From positions 186,001 to 250,000 of the forward strand of contig CAWGNS010000006.1 of the NCBI GenBank assembly GCA_963824095.1: a DNA stretch of 64,000 bases. The letters run 5' to 3'. This document shows positions 34,599 to 45,109 of the stretch, piece by piece. The DNA comes from JBBDWJ01 sp963824095 (GTDB lineage Bacteria; Acidobacteriota; Terriglobia; Bryobacterales; UBA6623). Each line of letters begins with the position of its first letter. The first letter of the stretch is position 1. Position numbers and translations under genes: made by a program. The notes under the pieces are model-generated. The model was given only the letters and a program-made list of their open reading frames with translations. It searched no databases and was not told the origin of the DNA.

Positions 34599-37500
34599 TC
34601 ACGGCTTGTGCTCGCTGGCGGCTTTGCGGCGGATGTCGTTGGCCCGCTCCAGCGCCAGCGACGCTTCGGCATCGCGCTTGCGCAGCCGCAGCAGCGCGGC
34701 GTAGTCCTCCAGAATCGGTGCCATCAGCACGTTGTCTTTGCCGACCGCGCCCTCCAGGCTTTCCAGGGCCTGCTCGTAGAACTTCTGCGCGTCGCCGTAG
34801 CGGCCCTTGGTGGCCTCGACCGTCGCCAGATAGCTCAGCGTGCGGGCCGTGCCGGGGTGGCCGGGTCCGAGCAGAGCGCGCCCGGTTTCGAGTGACTCGC
34901 GCAGCGTCTTTTCGGCCTCGTCGTATTTCTTCTCGGCGAAGTAAGCCTTGGCAAGCTGGTCCATCGTCGGCGGCAGCCGCGCCTGCGCCGCCGGGCCGGC
35001 CTTGCGCAGAATGTCGATGGCCCGCCGCAGCAGATCCTGGGCGCGGTCGGGCCGCGCCATTTCGAGCGACACCTCGGCGATGTTGCTCAGCGCGGTGGCG
35101 ACCTCGGGGTCGTCGGGTCCGTAAGTTCGTTCGAGATCGGCCAAACTGCGGCGGTAGAGCTTTTCGGCCTCGCCGTACTTGCCGCGCAGCCGGTAGACCG
35201 TCGCCAGGTTGTTGCGGCCCGCCGGCAGGTCGGGGTGATTCGGCGCCGATTTTTCGAGGATGGCCACCGAACGCTCGAAGTATTGCTCGGCTTCGAGATA
35301 GCGGCCACGGTCGCGGAAAAACCGCCCGCCCGCATTGAGCGCCGGCGTCGTGCGCACGTCTTGCTTGCCGTAGAGCTCCTCCGCCAGGCTCAGCGCCCGC
35401 TTGTAGAGCGGCTCGGCTTCGCTGTACTTACCCTGGCGGGCTTTGGTTTCGGCCAGATCGAGCGTCAACGCCGGCAGCATCTCGACGCGGCCCTGCTCGA
35501 ACCGGTCGGCCTGTTGCAGCGCCTTTTCGAACGCGGCCTCGGCCTGCGTGTAGCGGCCGAGGTCGTGATACAGCCGCCCCAGCGAGCGTTGAATTTCCAG
35601 ACGCCGCAGGCTGGGTTTGTCGCCCGCTTGCCCGTAGATGCGCAGCGCGCGCAGATAGAGCGGCTCGGCCTTGGCGTAGTCCTGGCGGTCGTGCTCCAGC
35701 GAGGCGAGCGCGTAGAGCAGATCGGCAAAGCGGTTGTGGTGGTGAGCGGCTCCGGCGGCGCTTTGCCGCTGGCGGCGTGTGCGTGGGCATCGGCCGTGGC
35801 GGTGTTGGCTTCCGGGGGCGCGTCGATCGATTCCAGCGCCGCAATGCGGGCGTTGTACACCTTCGCCGCTTCGTCAGGCTGCGCGGAGAGCTGCAGCGCG
35901 CGGCCCAACGTCAGCGTCGATTCGGTGATCAGCGGATCGCTCGGGGACAACTGCTTCTGCCGGATGGCGAGGGCTTCCTGGGCGAGAGAAAGCGCTTCGG
36001 GCGCCTTGCGCTGTTCGAGCAGGCTGCGCGCCAGCAGTTGCATCGCCGCGGCGGCGTCGAGACTCTGCGCGCCCAGACTACGCCGCCGCTGTTCGAGCAC
36101 CTCGCGGAACAAGGCCTCGGCCTGCTCGAACTCGCCGCGGCGCAGCCGCAATTCGCCGAGCGTCAACTTGGTGCGGACGACATCGGGATCTTCGGCGCCC
36201 AGCCGTTGTTCCTGCAGCGGCTCCAGCTCGGCGTAGAGCGCCACTGCCTTGTCGAGCTTGCGCTGGTCGATATACACCGCGCCCAGATTCGCCCGCACGC
36301 GCAGCACTTCGGGGTGATCGGGCCCGAGCGCGCCTTCCAGCGCCGCAAGCGCCGCGGTGTAAAGCGGTTCGGCGTCGTCCAGGCGGCCCTGCTCGTGATA
36401 CAGCGCGGCGAGGTTGGTGCGAATGCCGGCCACCGCCGGGCTGTTCTTTCCAAAGGCTTTCTCGCGCAGTCCGAGCGCCTTGCGGTAGAGCGTCTCGGCC
36501 TGGGTGTAGTGGCGGCGCTGCTGTTCGAGCCGCGCCAGGCCGAAAAACGCGCCGGCCAGCTCGGGATGATCGGGGCCCAGCGCCTCTTCGCGTACCGCGA
36601 TCGACTTGCGAAACGCCTGCTCGGCGCCGGCGCTGTCGCCGCTGGCCTGCAGAAAGCGCGCATAGCGCTCCTGCAGCGAAGCCACCATCGGATGGCGCTC
36701 ACCCAAAAACGCCTCGGCGATATCGAGCGCGGCCTGGTAGTGCTTGCGCGCTTCGTCGAGTTTGCCCTGGCGGCTGAGCAGATCGGCCAGCCCGGCGCGC
36801 GTGAGCGCCACCTCGACGCTGATCTCGCCGAACGCCTTTTCGCGGATCTCGAGCGCCTCGGCATAGAGCTTGGCGGCCTCGTCGTAGCGGCCGAGGTCGC
36901 CGTCCAACTCGGCGACGCCGTCCATGGCTTCCGCCAGCCCCGGGTCCCCGGCCGGCAGCAGCTTGCGGCGCAAGTCCAAAGCTTCGTTGTAAAGCTTCAG
37001 CGATTCGTTGTAGTCGCCGCGGCGCTGTTGCAGATCGGCAAGGTCGGCCAGCACCGTCGAGCGGTTGAGCTGCTCGTCGCGGCCGCTGCCTTCGAGCAGT
37101 TGCAGCGCGCGCCGAAACAGCGCCTCGGCCTGCGTGGTTTCGCCAAGCCGCACCTTGACCACGCCCAACGCCCCAAGCCCCGCCGCGGGCGACACGCCCG
37201 GCGCATGCTCTTCCAGCTCCAGCGCGGTCTCATACAGCGGCTCGGCTTCGGCGAAACGCCCTTGGGATTGATAGAGGCGCCCCAACGCCCACAGCGTCAC
37301 GGCGCGCTGGGGATCTTTCGCGTCGAGCGCGGATTCCTCGATTTCGAGAACCTGCAGGTAGCGCTCTTCGGCCTCGGCAAAGCGGCTCTGCTTCGCGAAA
37401 CCTTCGGCCAGCGCCCGCAGCGTATCGGCGCGATCGGGATAGGCCGGCGCCGAGTTGGCCGTTTCGAGATCGAGAGCGCGCGTCAGCAGCGGGATCGCCT

Positions 37501-37750
37501 TCTCGCCGTTGCCCTGCGCCAGATGTGCGCGGCCGAGCTGGTAGAGAGTTGAGCCGAGCCGGGGATCGGACGCCCCAAACCGCTCGGCCACCTCCAGCGC
37601 GGCGGTGAGGTTTTCGACCGCCTTGGCCGGCTCGGCGTGATCGATAGCGTCCACGCCGGCCTGGTAGTACGTCTGCCAGACCGACTGTTGCCCCGCCGCG
37701 ATCACAGCCGCGGCAAGCAACAGAAAAGCGGTGCGAAATCGAAGCATCAA
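34599..37750 (-). pseudogene. Secreted TPR protein broken by a frameshift
   Basis: Starts at 37750 with a signal peptide (FRTAFLLLAAAVIAAGQQ) and contains some twenty Kinesin-light-chain-like TPRs with an alternating pattern (LGRAHLAQGNGEKAIPLLTR, LAEGFAKQSRFAEAEERYLQ, LARLEQQRRHYTQAETLYRK). Near 35745-35760 the reading frame shifts: the upper frame continues to 35465 with meaningless Arg/Ser-rich sequence, while a sister frame resumes the repeats (RFADLLYALASLEHDRQDYA) and runs to 34599. Joined length is about 1,050 aa. The break lies in a GC-rich stretch, and the repeats on both sides are intact, so a consensus error is possible. Periplasmic or surface scaffold; function unknown. Confidence 0.8.
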
Positions 37751-37821
37751 GACAACGTTGGAATCAGTGTATCAGCCCCAAACAGGGTGCCCGGGGGCAC
37801 GGCGGCCAGACACCCGGCACA

Positions 37822-37893
37822 ACGTGGCGCGGGCCTCCGGCCGGCGGCGTCGGCCTAATCAAGGTCGACGTGCGTCGGCGTAAACGCCGACGT
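37822..37893. repeat. REP-like intergenic repeat with hairpin (copy 2)
   Basis: 37822-37854 matches 3139-3171 (30 of 33). Eighteen bases later comes a perfect 9-bp hairpin, CGTCGGCGT (37873-37881) / ACGCCGACG (37884-37892), with an AA loop. It lies between two genes on the minus strand and has no T-run, so it is not an obvious terminator. Confidence 0.55.
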
Positions 37894-37955
37894 CAGCGAC
37901 AGCCCCAAAAAAACCGCAGGTCTGGAAAAACACCAGCCCTGCGCTACGGGGCTCA

Positions 37956-40900
37956 TCAAAACCGCAGGTAAAGCCCCAACTGAACCCGGCGCGAATCATA
38001 AGCCACCGCCGTAATCCTTCCAAACTGCGCACTGTTGATATTCTGATCCCCCACCACCCAGCTCGAGTTATTGAGCAGGTTCGCCGCCTCGCCGCGAAAC
38101 TCGAGCGAGGCCTGCTCGGTCAACTTCACCGTCTTGAGCACGGCGAAATCCAGGTTGAACGTCCAGGGCCCCGAAAACTGCCTTCGCTGCAGCGAGCCCA
38201 ACTGCCCCGGCTGGGGATTCGCAAACACGCTCTTGTCGGCCTGCCCATCCGGGTTGATCGCCTCGGGATCGAGAAACGACGGTCCTGCAGCAGTCGCCCG
38301 CACACCCAACAACGCGTCAATCTGCTCCTTGGTCAGCGCCGTATCCACCGTATTCCACTTCGCCGAAACCACGTCGTTGACCGTCTCGCGGCCCGACACG
38401 ATCGAGAACGGGCTGCCCGATTGCCAGGTCAGCACGCCGCTGAGCGACCAGCCGCCCAGCCACTGGCTGGCGGCGCCGCCGCCCTCGCGGTGAAACGGCA
38501 GCTCCCAGATGAAATTCGCCTTGATCGCATGGCTCAGATCGAACGGCGCGCGCGCCTTCTCGACCCCGCCGTTGTGCGGGTCCAGATACGGATCGAAACG
38601 GTCCGCCGCGGTCCCCACGGCATCGCTGAGCACTTTCGAGAAGGTGTAGTTCGCCTGCAACTGCAATCCGTTTTTCAGCCGCCGCCGCAGGTCGAGCTGC
38701 ACGGAGTGATAGGTAGAGCTGCTGGCGTTGGTCAGGTAGTAGGCGCCCAAAGCCAGCGGATTGGGTTGGAACTGCACCGGCCCATTCAGCCCCAGACCCT
38801 GATAAAACAGCGCCAAACCGGCGGCCTCGCCCGTCTGCAGCAAGCTGCGAACGGTTCCATCGTCCAGGAAACCGCCGCCGTCGAGTTGCGGAAAGACTGT
38901 CAGCTTGCTGCTGCCGGCAATCGCGGGGTTGTAAGAGGGGTCGAAGGTCCCTCGCGCCGCCAGCGCAAGCTGGCCGTTTTGCCGCGCCCGCAGAAAATCG
39001 TCGAGAAAGCCGTTTTCCCGCAGGATGGGCGCATTGAAATCGAGTGTACGCAGCATCCGCAAGCCGCGATTACCCACGTAGCGCCCCTCGAAAATCATCC
39101 CGGCCGAGAGCCTGCGCTGGATGCCGAAACTCCACTCATGAACCAGCGGAGTCCGCAGATTCGGATCGATTGTCCCGACCGTCTGCAGCGAATTGTTGAG
39201 ATAGTTCTCGGCCAAGGTGAGCGGCACCTGGAACGGGGGCGTGTCGACGGGAGCGTCGGGAAGGTCGCTGACGAAAGCCGCGCCACCGGGGGCAACTCGC
39301 GCCACCCGCTCGACCGTCAATCCCTCGGAAGCCTCGGTGATGAAACTGGCCGTGCGCAGCGTCTCGTCGTTGACGTAGTGAATGCTGTAGGCGCCGCGCA
39401 GAACGGTGGTGCCCGAGCCGCTCAGATCCCAGGCGAAGCCGACGTGCGGCGCCAGGTTGTTGCTGTCGAGCTGATGGAACGGGCGGCCGACCGCGCTGCC
39501 CGCGAAATCAAGTGTCGCGTTCGACAGCAGCGTGCCCAGCGGATCGGTTTCGGAACCGACCGGCAGTAGCGCCAGCCCGTCGCGCTCGTTCACCGGGGTC
39601 AGAAACTCGTGGCGCACCCCCAGGTTCAAAGTGAAGCGCGGGAAGATCCGCCAGTCATCCTGGAGATACCAGGCGTAGTTTGCGTGCCGGTAGTGCCGGA
39701 TCCGCGGCTGGTAGGGGATAAAGCCGGACGTGCGGCTGGTCACGTTGAACGTCTGCGCCACGTTGCTGACCGTGCCGAAATGAGCGGCGTAGAGGAACGA
39801 CGCCATCAGGTCCTGCTCGGGGGTTAGATCCGGCAAAAAATCCGACACCGAGACACCCCGCAACGTGACGCTGGGCCGGATGCCGTACTCGTCGAAGCTG
39901 CGGGCGCGAATCCCCGCCATCTGGTAGCCGAACTGCACGTGGTGCGTCCCACTTACATAGCCGCCGTTGTCCTGTAGGAACCAATAGTTGGTATCGCGGC
40001 CTTCGGGCACGAAGGTGTTGATCGGGCTGCTATAGATCAACGACTGCGGATTGATCACGAACCTGTCGCTCACCGGCTTCGAGTCGAAGTGGACCGGCGA
40101 GAGATTGAATCCGCCGCGCAGTTCGTTGGTGAACTGCGGCGTGGGGTTCCAGCGCCAGTTGCCGGAGACAACCTTCGGGGTACGCTTCTCGGAAATCGGC
40201 GGCTCCTCTTCATAGTTGCTCAGCAGATCGGCGCGTTGGTTGTTTGCCCGGCTCAGGTTCAGCGAGATCGAAAACGAGTGTGCCGATGAGAGCAGGTAAT
40301 CGATACGGCTGGTGCTGTTGATGCGGTCGAGATTGCTGCTCGCGAAATAAGAGTACCCCGCCGTGTTCAGAAGCTGCCCTTCGCGGCTGTCTCCCAAACG
40401 ATAGTTATTGATGGCCTCGGGCCCCGGTACGCGATCCAGCAGCGACTGCATCGTGGGGTCGAGCAGATCGTCGAAGTTCAAGCCAAGCGAGCGCGGATCG
40501 AAGCGCTGCAACTCACCATTCGCATCGACATACGAGAAGATGCCGTTCCGTGCCGTTTCGGTCGGAATGACGCGGAACTGTTGCCGTCGCCGCGGCAGCC
40601 GGAAGAACTCGAAAGACTGAAAGAACAACAGCCGGTCTTTGGAGATCGGTCCGCTCAGGGTGAATCCCACCTGGTTCTGCGCGAACGAAGGCCGCTCGAG
40701 GCCGTCGGCGTTGGCGAACCAGTCGTTGGCGGCCAGCGCATTGTTGCGGTGCGACCAGTAGGCCGAGCCGTGAAAATTGTTGCCGCCCGAGGGTGTGACG
40801 AAGTTGAGCTGCGAAGCCCCGCCTCCCAGCGACGCATCGCCGTTCGAGGTCGTCACGGTGAACTCGGCCACCTGGTCGAGCACCAGCGCGTTGGGTAAAA

Positions 40901-41495
40901 AGTCGACACCGTTCGAGCGCACGTAGTTGTCTTGGATGTTCGCGCCGTCGAGGGTGATGTTGGTGAACGAGGCGCGCTGGCCGTTGATCACCGATGCCCC
41001 GGCGCGGTTATTCCCTACCCCGGCCTGGGTGCTGACCAGCCGCAGCGGATTGCGGTCGAGCAGCGGCAGCCGCCGGATCTGCTCGCTGTCCACCGTCACC
41101 GACACGTCCGAGGTCGAAGCCTGCAAGGACTCGAGATCCGCCACCACCTCGACCGAGAAAGTGACCGCGCCCAACTGAAGCTGCACCGCCGGCACCGTAG
41201 CCTCGCGGGCGGCGTCGATCTTCACGCCGCGCACGGTTTCGAGTTGGAAGCCCGCCGCCTCGACCTGCAAATCGTAACGCTGGGCCGGAATGCTGCTGAG
41301 ATGGAACAGCCCATCGGAGGTGCTCAGCGTTTGGGCGACGGGCTCCTCGCCGCCGGGCAGGTAGAGCCGCACCTCGGCCCCGGGGACCGGCGAACCCTGC
41401 GGATCGACCACATTGCCGGTCAGCCGCCCGGTGGTCTGTGCCAGGCCCGCGCAAATACAACAGAAGAAGAGAAGTAGCGCCCTGAGACGAAGCAT
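37956..41495 (-). CDS. Oar-like TonB-dependent outer-membrane receptor
   Basis: A 1179-aa protein: signal peptide (LLLFFCCICAGLAQ), an N-terminal carboxypeptidase-regulatory-like domain (GRLTGNVVDPQGSPVPGAEV), a plug domain (INGQRASFTNITLDGANIQD) and a long beta barrel rich in aromatic/Asn residues, ending in LGLYLRF with a terminal Phe as outer-membrane barrels do. This architecture is the common 'TonB-dependent receptor' of acidobacteria, usually tied to uptake of plant or microbial glycans or to adhesion. The ligand is unknown. It is divergent from the kinase at 41641 across a region of 15-bp tandem repeats. Confidence 0.93.
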   Translation of the reverse strand: MLRLRALLLFFCCICAGLAQTTGRLTGNVVDPQGSPVPGAEVRLYLPGGEEPVAQTLSTSDGLFHLSSIPAQRYDLQVEAAGFQLETVRGVKIDAAREATVPAVQLQLGAVTFSVEVVADLESLQASTSDVSVTVDSEQIRRLPLLDRNPLRLVSTQAGVGNNRAGASVINGQRASFTNITLDGANIQDNYVRSNGVDFLPNALVLDQVAEFTVTTSNGDASLGGGASQLNFVTPSGGNNFHGSAYWSHRNNALAANDWFANADGLERPSFAQNQVGFTLSGPISKDRLLFFQSFEFFRLPRRRQQFRVIPTETARNGIFSYVDANGELQRFDPRSLGLNFDDLLDPTMQSLLDRVPGPEAINNYRLGDSREGQLLNTAGYSYFASSNLDRINSTSRIDYLLSSAHSFSISLNLSRANNQRADLLSNYEEEPPISEKRTPKVVSGNWRWNPTPQFTNELRGGFNLSPVHFDSKPVSDRFVINPQSLIYSSPINTFVPEGRDTNYWFLQDNGGYVSGTHHVQFGYQMAGIRARSFDEYGIRPSVTLRGVSVSDFLPDLTPEQDLMASFLYAAHFGTVSNVAQTFNVTSRTSGFIPYQPRIRHYRHANYAWYLQDDWRIFPRFTLNLGVRHEFLTPVNERDGLALLPVGSETDPLGTLLSNATLDFAGSAVGRPFHQLDSNNLAPHVGFAWDLSGSGTTVLRGAYSIHYVNDETLRTASFITEASEGLTVERVARVAPGGAAFVSDLPDAPVDTPPFQVPLTLAENYLNNSLQTVGTIDPNLRTPLVHEWSFGIQRRLSAGMIFEGRYVGNRGLRMLRTLDFNAPILRENGFLDDFLRARQNGQLALAARGTFDPSYNPAIAGSSKLTVFPQLDGGGFLDDGTVRSLLQTGEAAGLALFYQGLGLNGPVQFQPNPLALGAYYLTNASSSTYHSVQLDLRRRLKNGLQLQANYTFSKVLSDAVGTAADRFDPYLDPHNGGVEKARAPFDLSHAIKANFIWELPFHREGGGAASQWLGGWSLSGVLTWQSGSPFSIVSGRETVNDVVSAKWNTVDTALTKEQIDALLGVRATAAGPSFLDPEAINPDGQADKSVFANPQPGQLGSLQRRQFSGPWTFNLDFAVLKTVKLTEQASLEFRGEAANLLNNSSWVVGDQNINSAQFGRITAVAYDSRRVQLGLYLRF

Positions 41496-41566
41496 GAAAA
41501 AGTATTATCGTCAGATCCTGGCAGAGTTGCGTGATTCCGTTGATCGGTTGATCGGTCTGATCCGTG

Positions 41567-41611
41567 GATCCGGGGACCGTTGATCCGGGGACCGTTGATC
41601 GGTTGACCGCG
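41567..41611. repeat. 15-bp tandem repeat between divergent genes
   Basis: GATCCGGGGACCGTT occurs twice without interruption (41567-41581, 41582-41596), followed by a degenerate third unit starting GATCGGTTGACCG (41597-41611). Related GTTGATCGG words lie just upstream (41539-41556). The array sits in the short region between the TonB receptor and the kinase, so it might bind a regulator. Confidence 0.7.
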
Positions 41612-41640
41612 TCGCCGCAATTCGTGGGGCTGCAGGCCGG

Positions 41641-43374
41641 ATGTCCTTCGGCTCGGGGGCGTTTCTGAGGCGGGTTACAATCGGCAGAGTGGCCGCCACT
41701 CCCAGAACGATTGGGCGTTATGAACTGCTCGAGCCGATTGGGCAGGGCGGCATGGGGACGGTCTATCGCGCTCGCGACCCCATGATCGACCGCCTGGTGG
41801 CGATCAAGACCATCGACTTTTCCGATGCCGGCGACGCCGCCAGCCGCCGTGAGCTGCGCGAGCGGGTGCTCCGCGAGGCCTCGGCGGCGGGTGCTCTTTC
41901 ACACCCCAACATCGTCACCGTTCACGACGTGGGCGAGCTCGATTCGAAGGCCTACATCGTGATGGAGTATGTCGACGGCGTCACGCTGTGGCAACTCCGC
42001 GAATCGGGTGAGGCGCCCAGCCACGCCCGGGTCGTCGAGATCCTGCGCGAGACCGCCGCGGCGCTCGACTACGCCCACAGCCGGGGCATCATCCACCGCG
42101 ACGTCAAGCCCGGCAACATCATGATCGCCCGCGACGGCCGGGTGAAAATCACCGACTTCGGCATCGCCCGCATGCTTTCCGGCGAGCGGCTGACCAAGAC
42201 CGGCATGATCGTTGGCACGCCGCACTACATGGCCCCCGAGCAGTTGGGGACCGGCGAGGTCGGCCCTCCGGCGGACCAGTTCGCGCTGGCCATCAACGCC
42301 TACGAGGCGCTAACCGGAAGGAAGCCGTTCGACGCCGACAACTTCTCGAAGCTGCTGGCGATGATCCTCAAGGAACAGCCGCCGCCGCTGCGCTCGATCG
42401 ATCCGTCGATTCCCGCCGCCGTGGACAGCGCCCTGCGCCGGTCGTTCGCCAAAGACCCCGCCAAGCGCTATCCGTCGTGCTCGGCGCTGGGCGAAGCGCT
42501 GAGCGCGGCTTTTGGGACCAGCTCGCCGACGGTGCGAGCCGCCTCCCCACCGCAGCGCCGCTCGCGCCTGCCGCTGGCGGCCTGGGTGGCGGGTGGAGTT
42601 GCCGCCACGGCCGTGGCCCTGTGGCTGGCGTTCTCGGGCGGCGGAGCCGGCCCGGGAACGCGAGGCGGCGAGCCAGGCGGCTCGCCGGTCGCAGCCGTTT
42701 CTCGTGGGGCTGACGGCGGAACCGGCGCGGCGGACAGCGCCGTTCCCCAGGGCCCCAACACCCCGGAGCCCGGCAGCGGCGAATCCGCCACCGAGGCGAG
42801 CCAAGTCGCGGGAGAGGCACAAGAGCCCGCGGGGACTGCTGCCCCCGCAACAGCGGCGGTCGCTACGCCCGGCCGGACGGTACCGGGGGAACAAGCCTCC
42901 GGCGGCCGGCCGAAGTCCGGGGCGTCGCCTGTCTCGCCGCCACAAGGGTCATCGCCGCCCGGCTCGTCGCCCGGTTCATCCGCGCCAGGTTCATCCGCTC
43001 CCGTGTCTTCCGCCGCGGCGGCATCGTCCGGCCAACCCAGCAGTGAGTCGAGCCCGTCCTCGCAGCGCGTTCCGCCAGCTTCGCCAAACGCCGCTCCGCA
43101 GCTCGTTCCCTTGGGTCCGCTGGTGACCCTGGTTTGGAAGGGAGAGTTGGGCACATCGGAAACGCTGGTCGTCGACGGCGGCAAATCCGCATCGGGTGAG
43201 CTGAGCCGTCCACTACCTGCGTTCCCCATGCAGGTCGAAATCTCACCGCAGGACAGCCTGGAACTCGTCGAAGCGCCGTCGGCGGCCAACAACTGGTCCC
43301 GGCTGCGCATTCACAACAGCGGCCGCGCCCGCACGCTGATCTTCATCCGCTACCGCAAGCTGGCGCAGCCTTGA
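41641..43374 (+). CDS. Receptor Ser/Thr protein kinase
   Basis: A 577-aa (from ATG 41641) transmembrane kinase. It has a complete Hanks domain: GQGGMG, VAIKTI, HRDVKPGN, DFGIAR, GTPHYMAPEQ. A transmembrane helix follows near residues 309-331 (LAAWVAGGVAATAVALWLAF), then a Gly/Ser/Pro-rich extracytoplasmic linker and a C-terminal beta-rich domain of about 90 aa (GPLVTLVWKGELGTSETLVV) that I do not recognise. GTG 41689, 16 codons later, is an equally good start, since the kinase family begins near there. Substrate unknown. Confidence 0.9.
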   Translation: MSFGSGAFLRRVTIGRVAATPRTIGRYELLEPIGQGGMGTVYRARDPMIDRLVAIKTIDFSDAGDAASRRELRERVLREASAAGALSHPNIVTVHDVGELDSKAYIVMEYVDGVTLWQLRESGEAPSHARVVEILRETAAALDYAHSRGIIHRDVKPGNIMIARDGRVKITDFGIARMLSGERLTKTGMIVGTPHYMAPEQLGTGEVGPPADQFALAINAYEALTGRKPFDADNFSKLLAMILKEQPPPLRSIDPSIPAAVDSALRRSFAKDPAKRYPSCSALGEALSAAFGTSSPTVRAASPPQRRSRLPLAAWVAGGVAATAVALWLAFSGGGAGPGTRGGEPGGSPVAAVSRGADGGTGAADSAVPQGPNTPEPGSGESATEASQVAGEAQEPAGTAAPATAAVATPGRTVPGEQASGGRPKSGASPVSPPQGSSPPGSSPGSSAPGSSAPVSSAAAASSGQPSSESSPSSQRVPPASPNAAPQLVPLGPLVTLVWKGELGTSETLVVDGGKSASGELSRPLPAFPMQVEISPQDSLELVEAPSAANNWSRLRIHNSGRARTLIFIRYRKLAQP

Positions 43375-43662
43375 CCAGGGATCAGGCAGCGAAAAATTTC
43401 TTCCGGTCCGGCAGTGGTGCTCCATGCGGACGGTCACCGCGTCATTCACCTGACTACGGCGTCCAGGCGCGTGCTGGGGCACCGCATGGCCGGCGAATCC
43501 CGGTGGGTGTTTCCAGGCCAGACCGGCGCCGAGGTGCGCCGCCAGCTTGCGCGCCACGAGGCGATGTCCTTTGGGCAAGACGCCCTGCCGGGTCCCTCGC
43601 CGAATTCCGTTTGCTCGGGGACGCGATAGAGCATTCCAGTTCGTGGAAGGATGGTGTAATCG
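43375..43662. other. Intergenic region with no supported gene
   Basis: About 290 bases between the kinase and the sulfatase. Two overlapping short frames exist (one from 43414 reading VLHADGHRVIHLTTASRRVL), but neither matches a family I can name. It may hold the sulfatase promoter; no clear boxes are seen. Confidence 0.4.
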
Positions 43663-45024
43663 ATGAAGCGGCGTAGATTCCTGGAAGGTGGCGCCCTGGC
43701 TGCCATGAGCGCGTTCGCACAAGGGCGGAAGCCGCCGAACATTCTCTACTTGCATTCGCACGATACCGGCCGCTATCTCCAGCCATACGGTCATGACGTT
43801 CCCACGCCCAATCTGACCAAGCTGGCGCACGAGGGCGTATTGTTCCGGAGGGCGTTCAATGCCGCGCCGACGTGTTCCCCAAGTCGATCCGCCCTTCTGA
43901 CCGGGGCGTGCCCTCATGCAAACGGCATGTTGGGCCTGGCTCACCGTGGCTTCAGTCTGAATGACTACAGCCAACACCTGCTGCACACCCTCCGCCGGCA
44001 GAGCTACACCTCCACGTTGATCGGGCTTCAGCACGTCGCTCGCTCGCCGGCAACCATCGGGTATGATCGCGTTGAGGAAATCCCCGGAAACCGCGCCATC
44101 AACGTAGGCCCGGCCGCGGCCCGATTCATCCGCAACATGCCGAAGGCCCCCTTCTTTCTCAATGTTGGCTTCTTCGAAACACATCGAGAGTTCGAAGCGC
44201 CCGGGAAGGATGAGGATCCCCGCTACTGCATGCCGCCGGCGACCGTACCCGACATGCCGCAATCCAGGCAGGATATGGCCGGATTCAAAGCAAGCGCTCG
44301 CGTGCTGGATACGGCAGTCGGCCAAGTCCTGGAGGCTCTTGCCGCGGCCGGCCTGGCAGAAAACACGTTGGTCATCTACACGACCGATCATGGCATCGCG
44401 TTTCCGGCCATGAAGTGCAACCTGACCGATCACGGCACCGGTGTCGCCCTGATCCTGCGCGGGCCGGGCGGCTTCTCCGGAGGCCGCGTCTGCGAGTCCA
44501 TGGTTTCCCATCTCGATCTGTTTCCGACGCTCTGTGACCTCACCGAGCTGCCTTACCCTTCGTGGCTGGAGGGCCGCTCCCTCATGCCTCTCATCCAAGG
44601 CACGAGCAACGAGGTGAACGAGGAAATATTCGCCGAAGTGAACTATCATGCCGCCTACGAGCCCAAGCGCTCCGTGCGAACGGGCCGCTGGAAATACATC
44701 CGTCATTTCGGGGATCGCCATAAGCCCGTGCTTCCCAATTGCGACGATGGCCTAAGCAAGGATATCTGGCTTCAATATGGGTGGCGAAACCGGCCTGTGG
44801 AATCGGAACAGCTCTTTGACCTGGTATTTGATCCAAACGAAGTGCGCAATATGGCCGGGGATCGGGCAAGCCAACCGACGTTGCAGCAGATGCGCGCCCG
44901 TCTCGACGGTTGGATGCAAAGGACTCGCGATCCACTGCTCCAGGGGGACGTAGCCGCGCCTCCAGGCGCTGTTGTCAACGACCCCAACGGCGTATCCCCA
45001 AAGGAGCGAGTGAGCCCAGCCTAG
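43663..45024 (+). CDS. Tat-exported sulfatase (heparan N-sulfatase-like)
   Basis: A 453-aa S1 sulfatase. Residues 1-20 carry a twin-arginine signal (RRRFLEGG, AMSAFA). The formylglycine motif is complete, Cys71 in CSPSRSALLTG, so a maturation enzyme is expected elsewhere in the genome. Metal and substrate residues are visible in TTDHG and in AMKCNLTDHGTGVALILRGP, a pattern typical of the sulfamidase-like branch. It probably removes sulfate esters or N-sulfates from polysaccharides in the periplasm. It stands alone, with no carbohydrate-active enzymes beside it. Confidence 0.92.
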   Translation: MKRRRFLEGGALAAMSAFAQGRKPPNILYLHSHDTGRYLQPYGHDVPTPNLTKLAHEGVLFRRAFNAAPTCSPSRSALLTGACPHANGMLGLAHRGFSLNDYSQHLLHTLRRQSYTSTLIGLQHVARSPATIGYDRVEEIPGNRAINVGPAAARFIRNMPKAPFFLNVGFFETHREFEAPGKDEDPRYCMPPATVPDMPQSRQDMAGFKASARVLDTAVGQVLEALAAAGLAENTLVIYTTDHGIAFPAMKCNLTDHGTGVALILRGPGGFSGGRVCESMVSHLDLFPTLCDLTELPYPSWLEGRSLMPLIQGTSNEVNEEIFAEVNYHAAYEPKRSVRTGRWKYIRHFGDRHKPVLPNCDDGLSKDIWLQYGWRNRPVESEQLFDLVFDPNEVRNMAGDRASQPTLQQMRARLDGWMQRTRDPLLQGDVAAPPGAVVNDPNGVSPKERVSPA

Positions 45025-45109
45025 CAGCCCCTCGTGCATGATTTCGGGCTCTGACCCCGATTGCGCCAGACCCCACGTGCCTGCCTATCGGCCATGGCGT
45101 GACTGCCTT

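Noticed and set aside
37873..37892. 9-bp hairpin as a terminator of the TPR gene region
   Set aside because: No T-run on either side, and it belongs to a dispersed repeat.
41505..41530. Sixth GCAAC...CGATAA-like pair (minus strand) before the TonB receptor
   Set aside because: Spacing is 15, not 16, and CGATAA is only 9 bases from the ATG; not linked to T3SS. Kept out of the regulon as possible chance, but worth including in a genome scan.
43414..43629. Small frame before the sulfatase that faintly recalls an integrase end (FPGQTG, RRQLARHE)
   Set aside because: No catalytic His-x-x-Arg or Tyr, too short, and no ribosome site.
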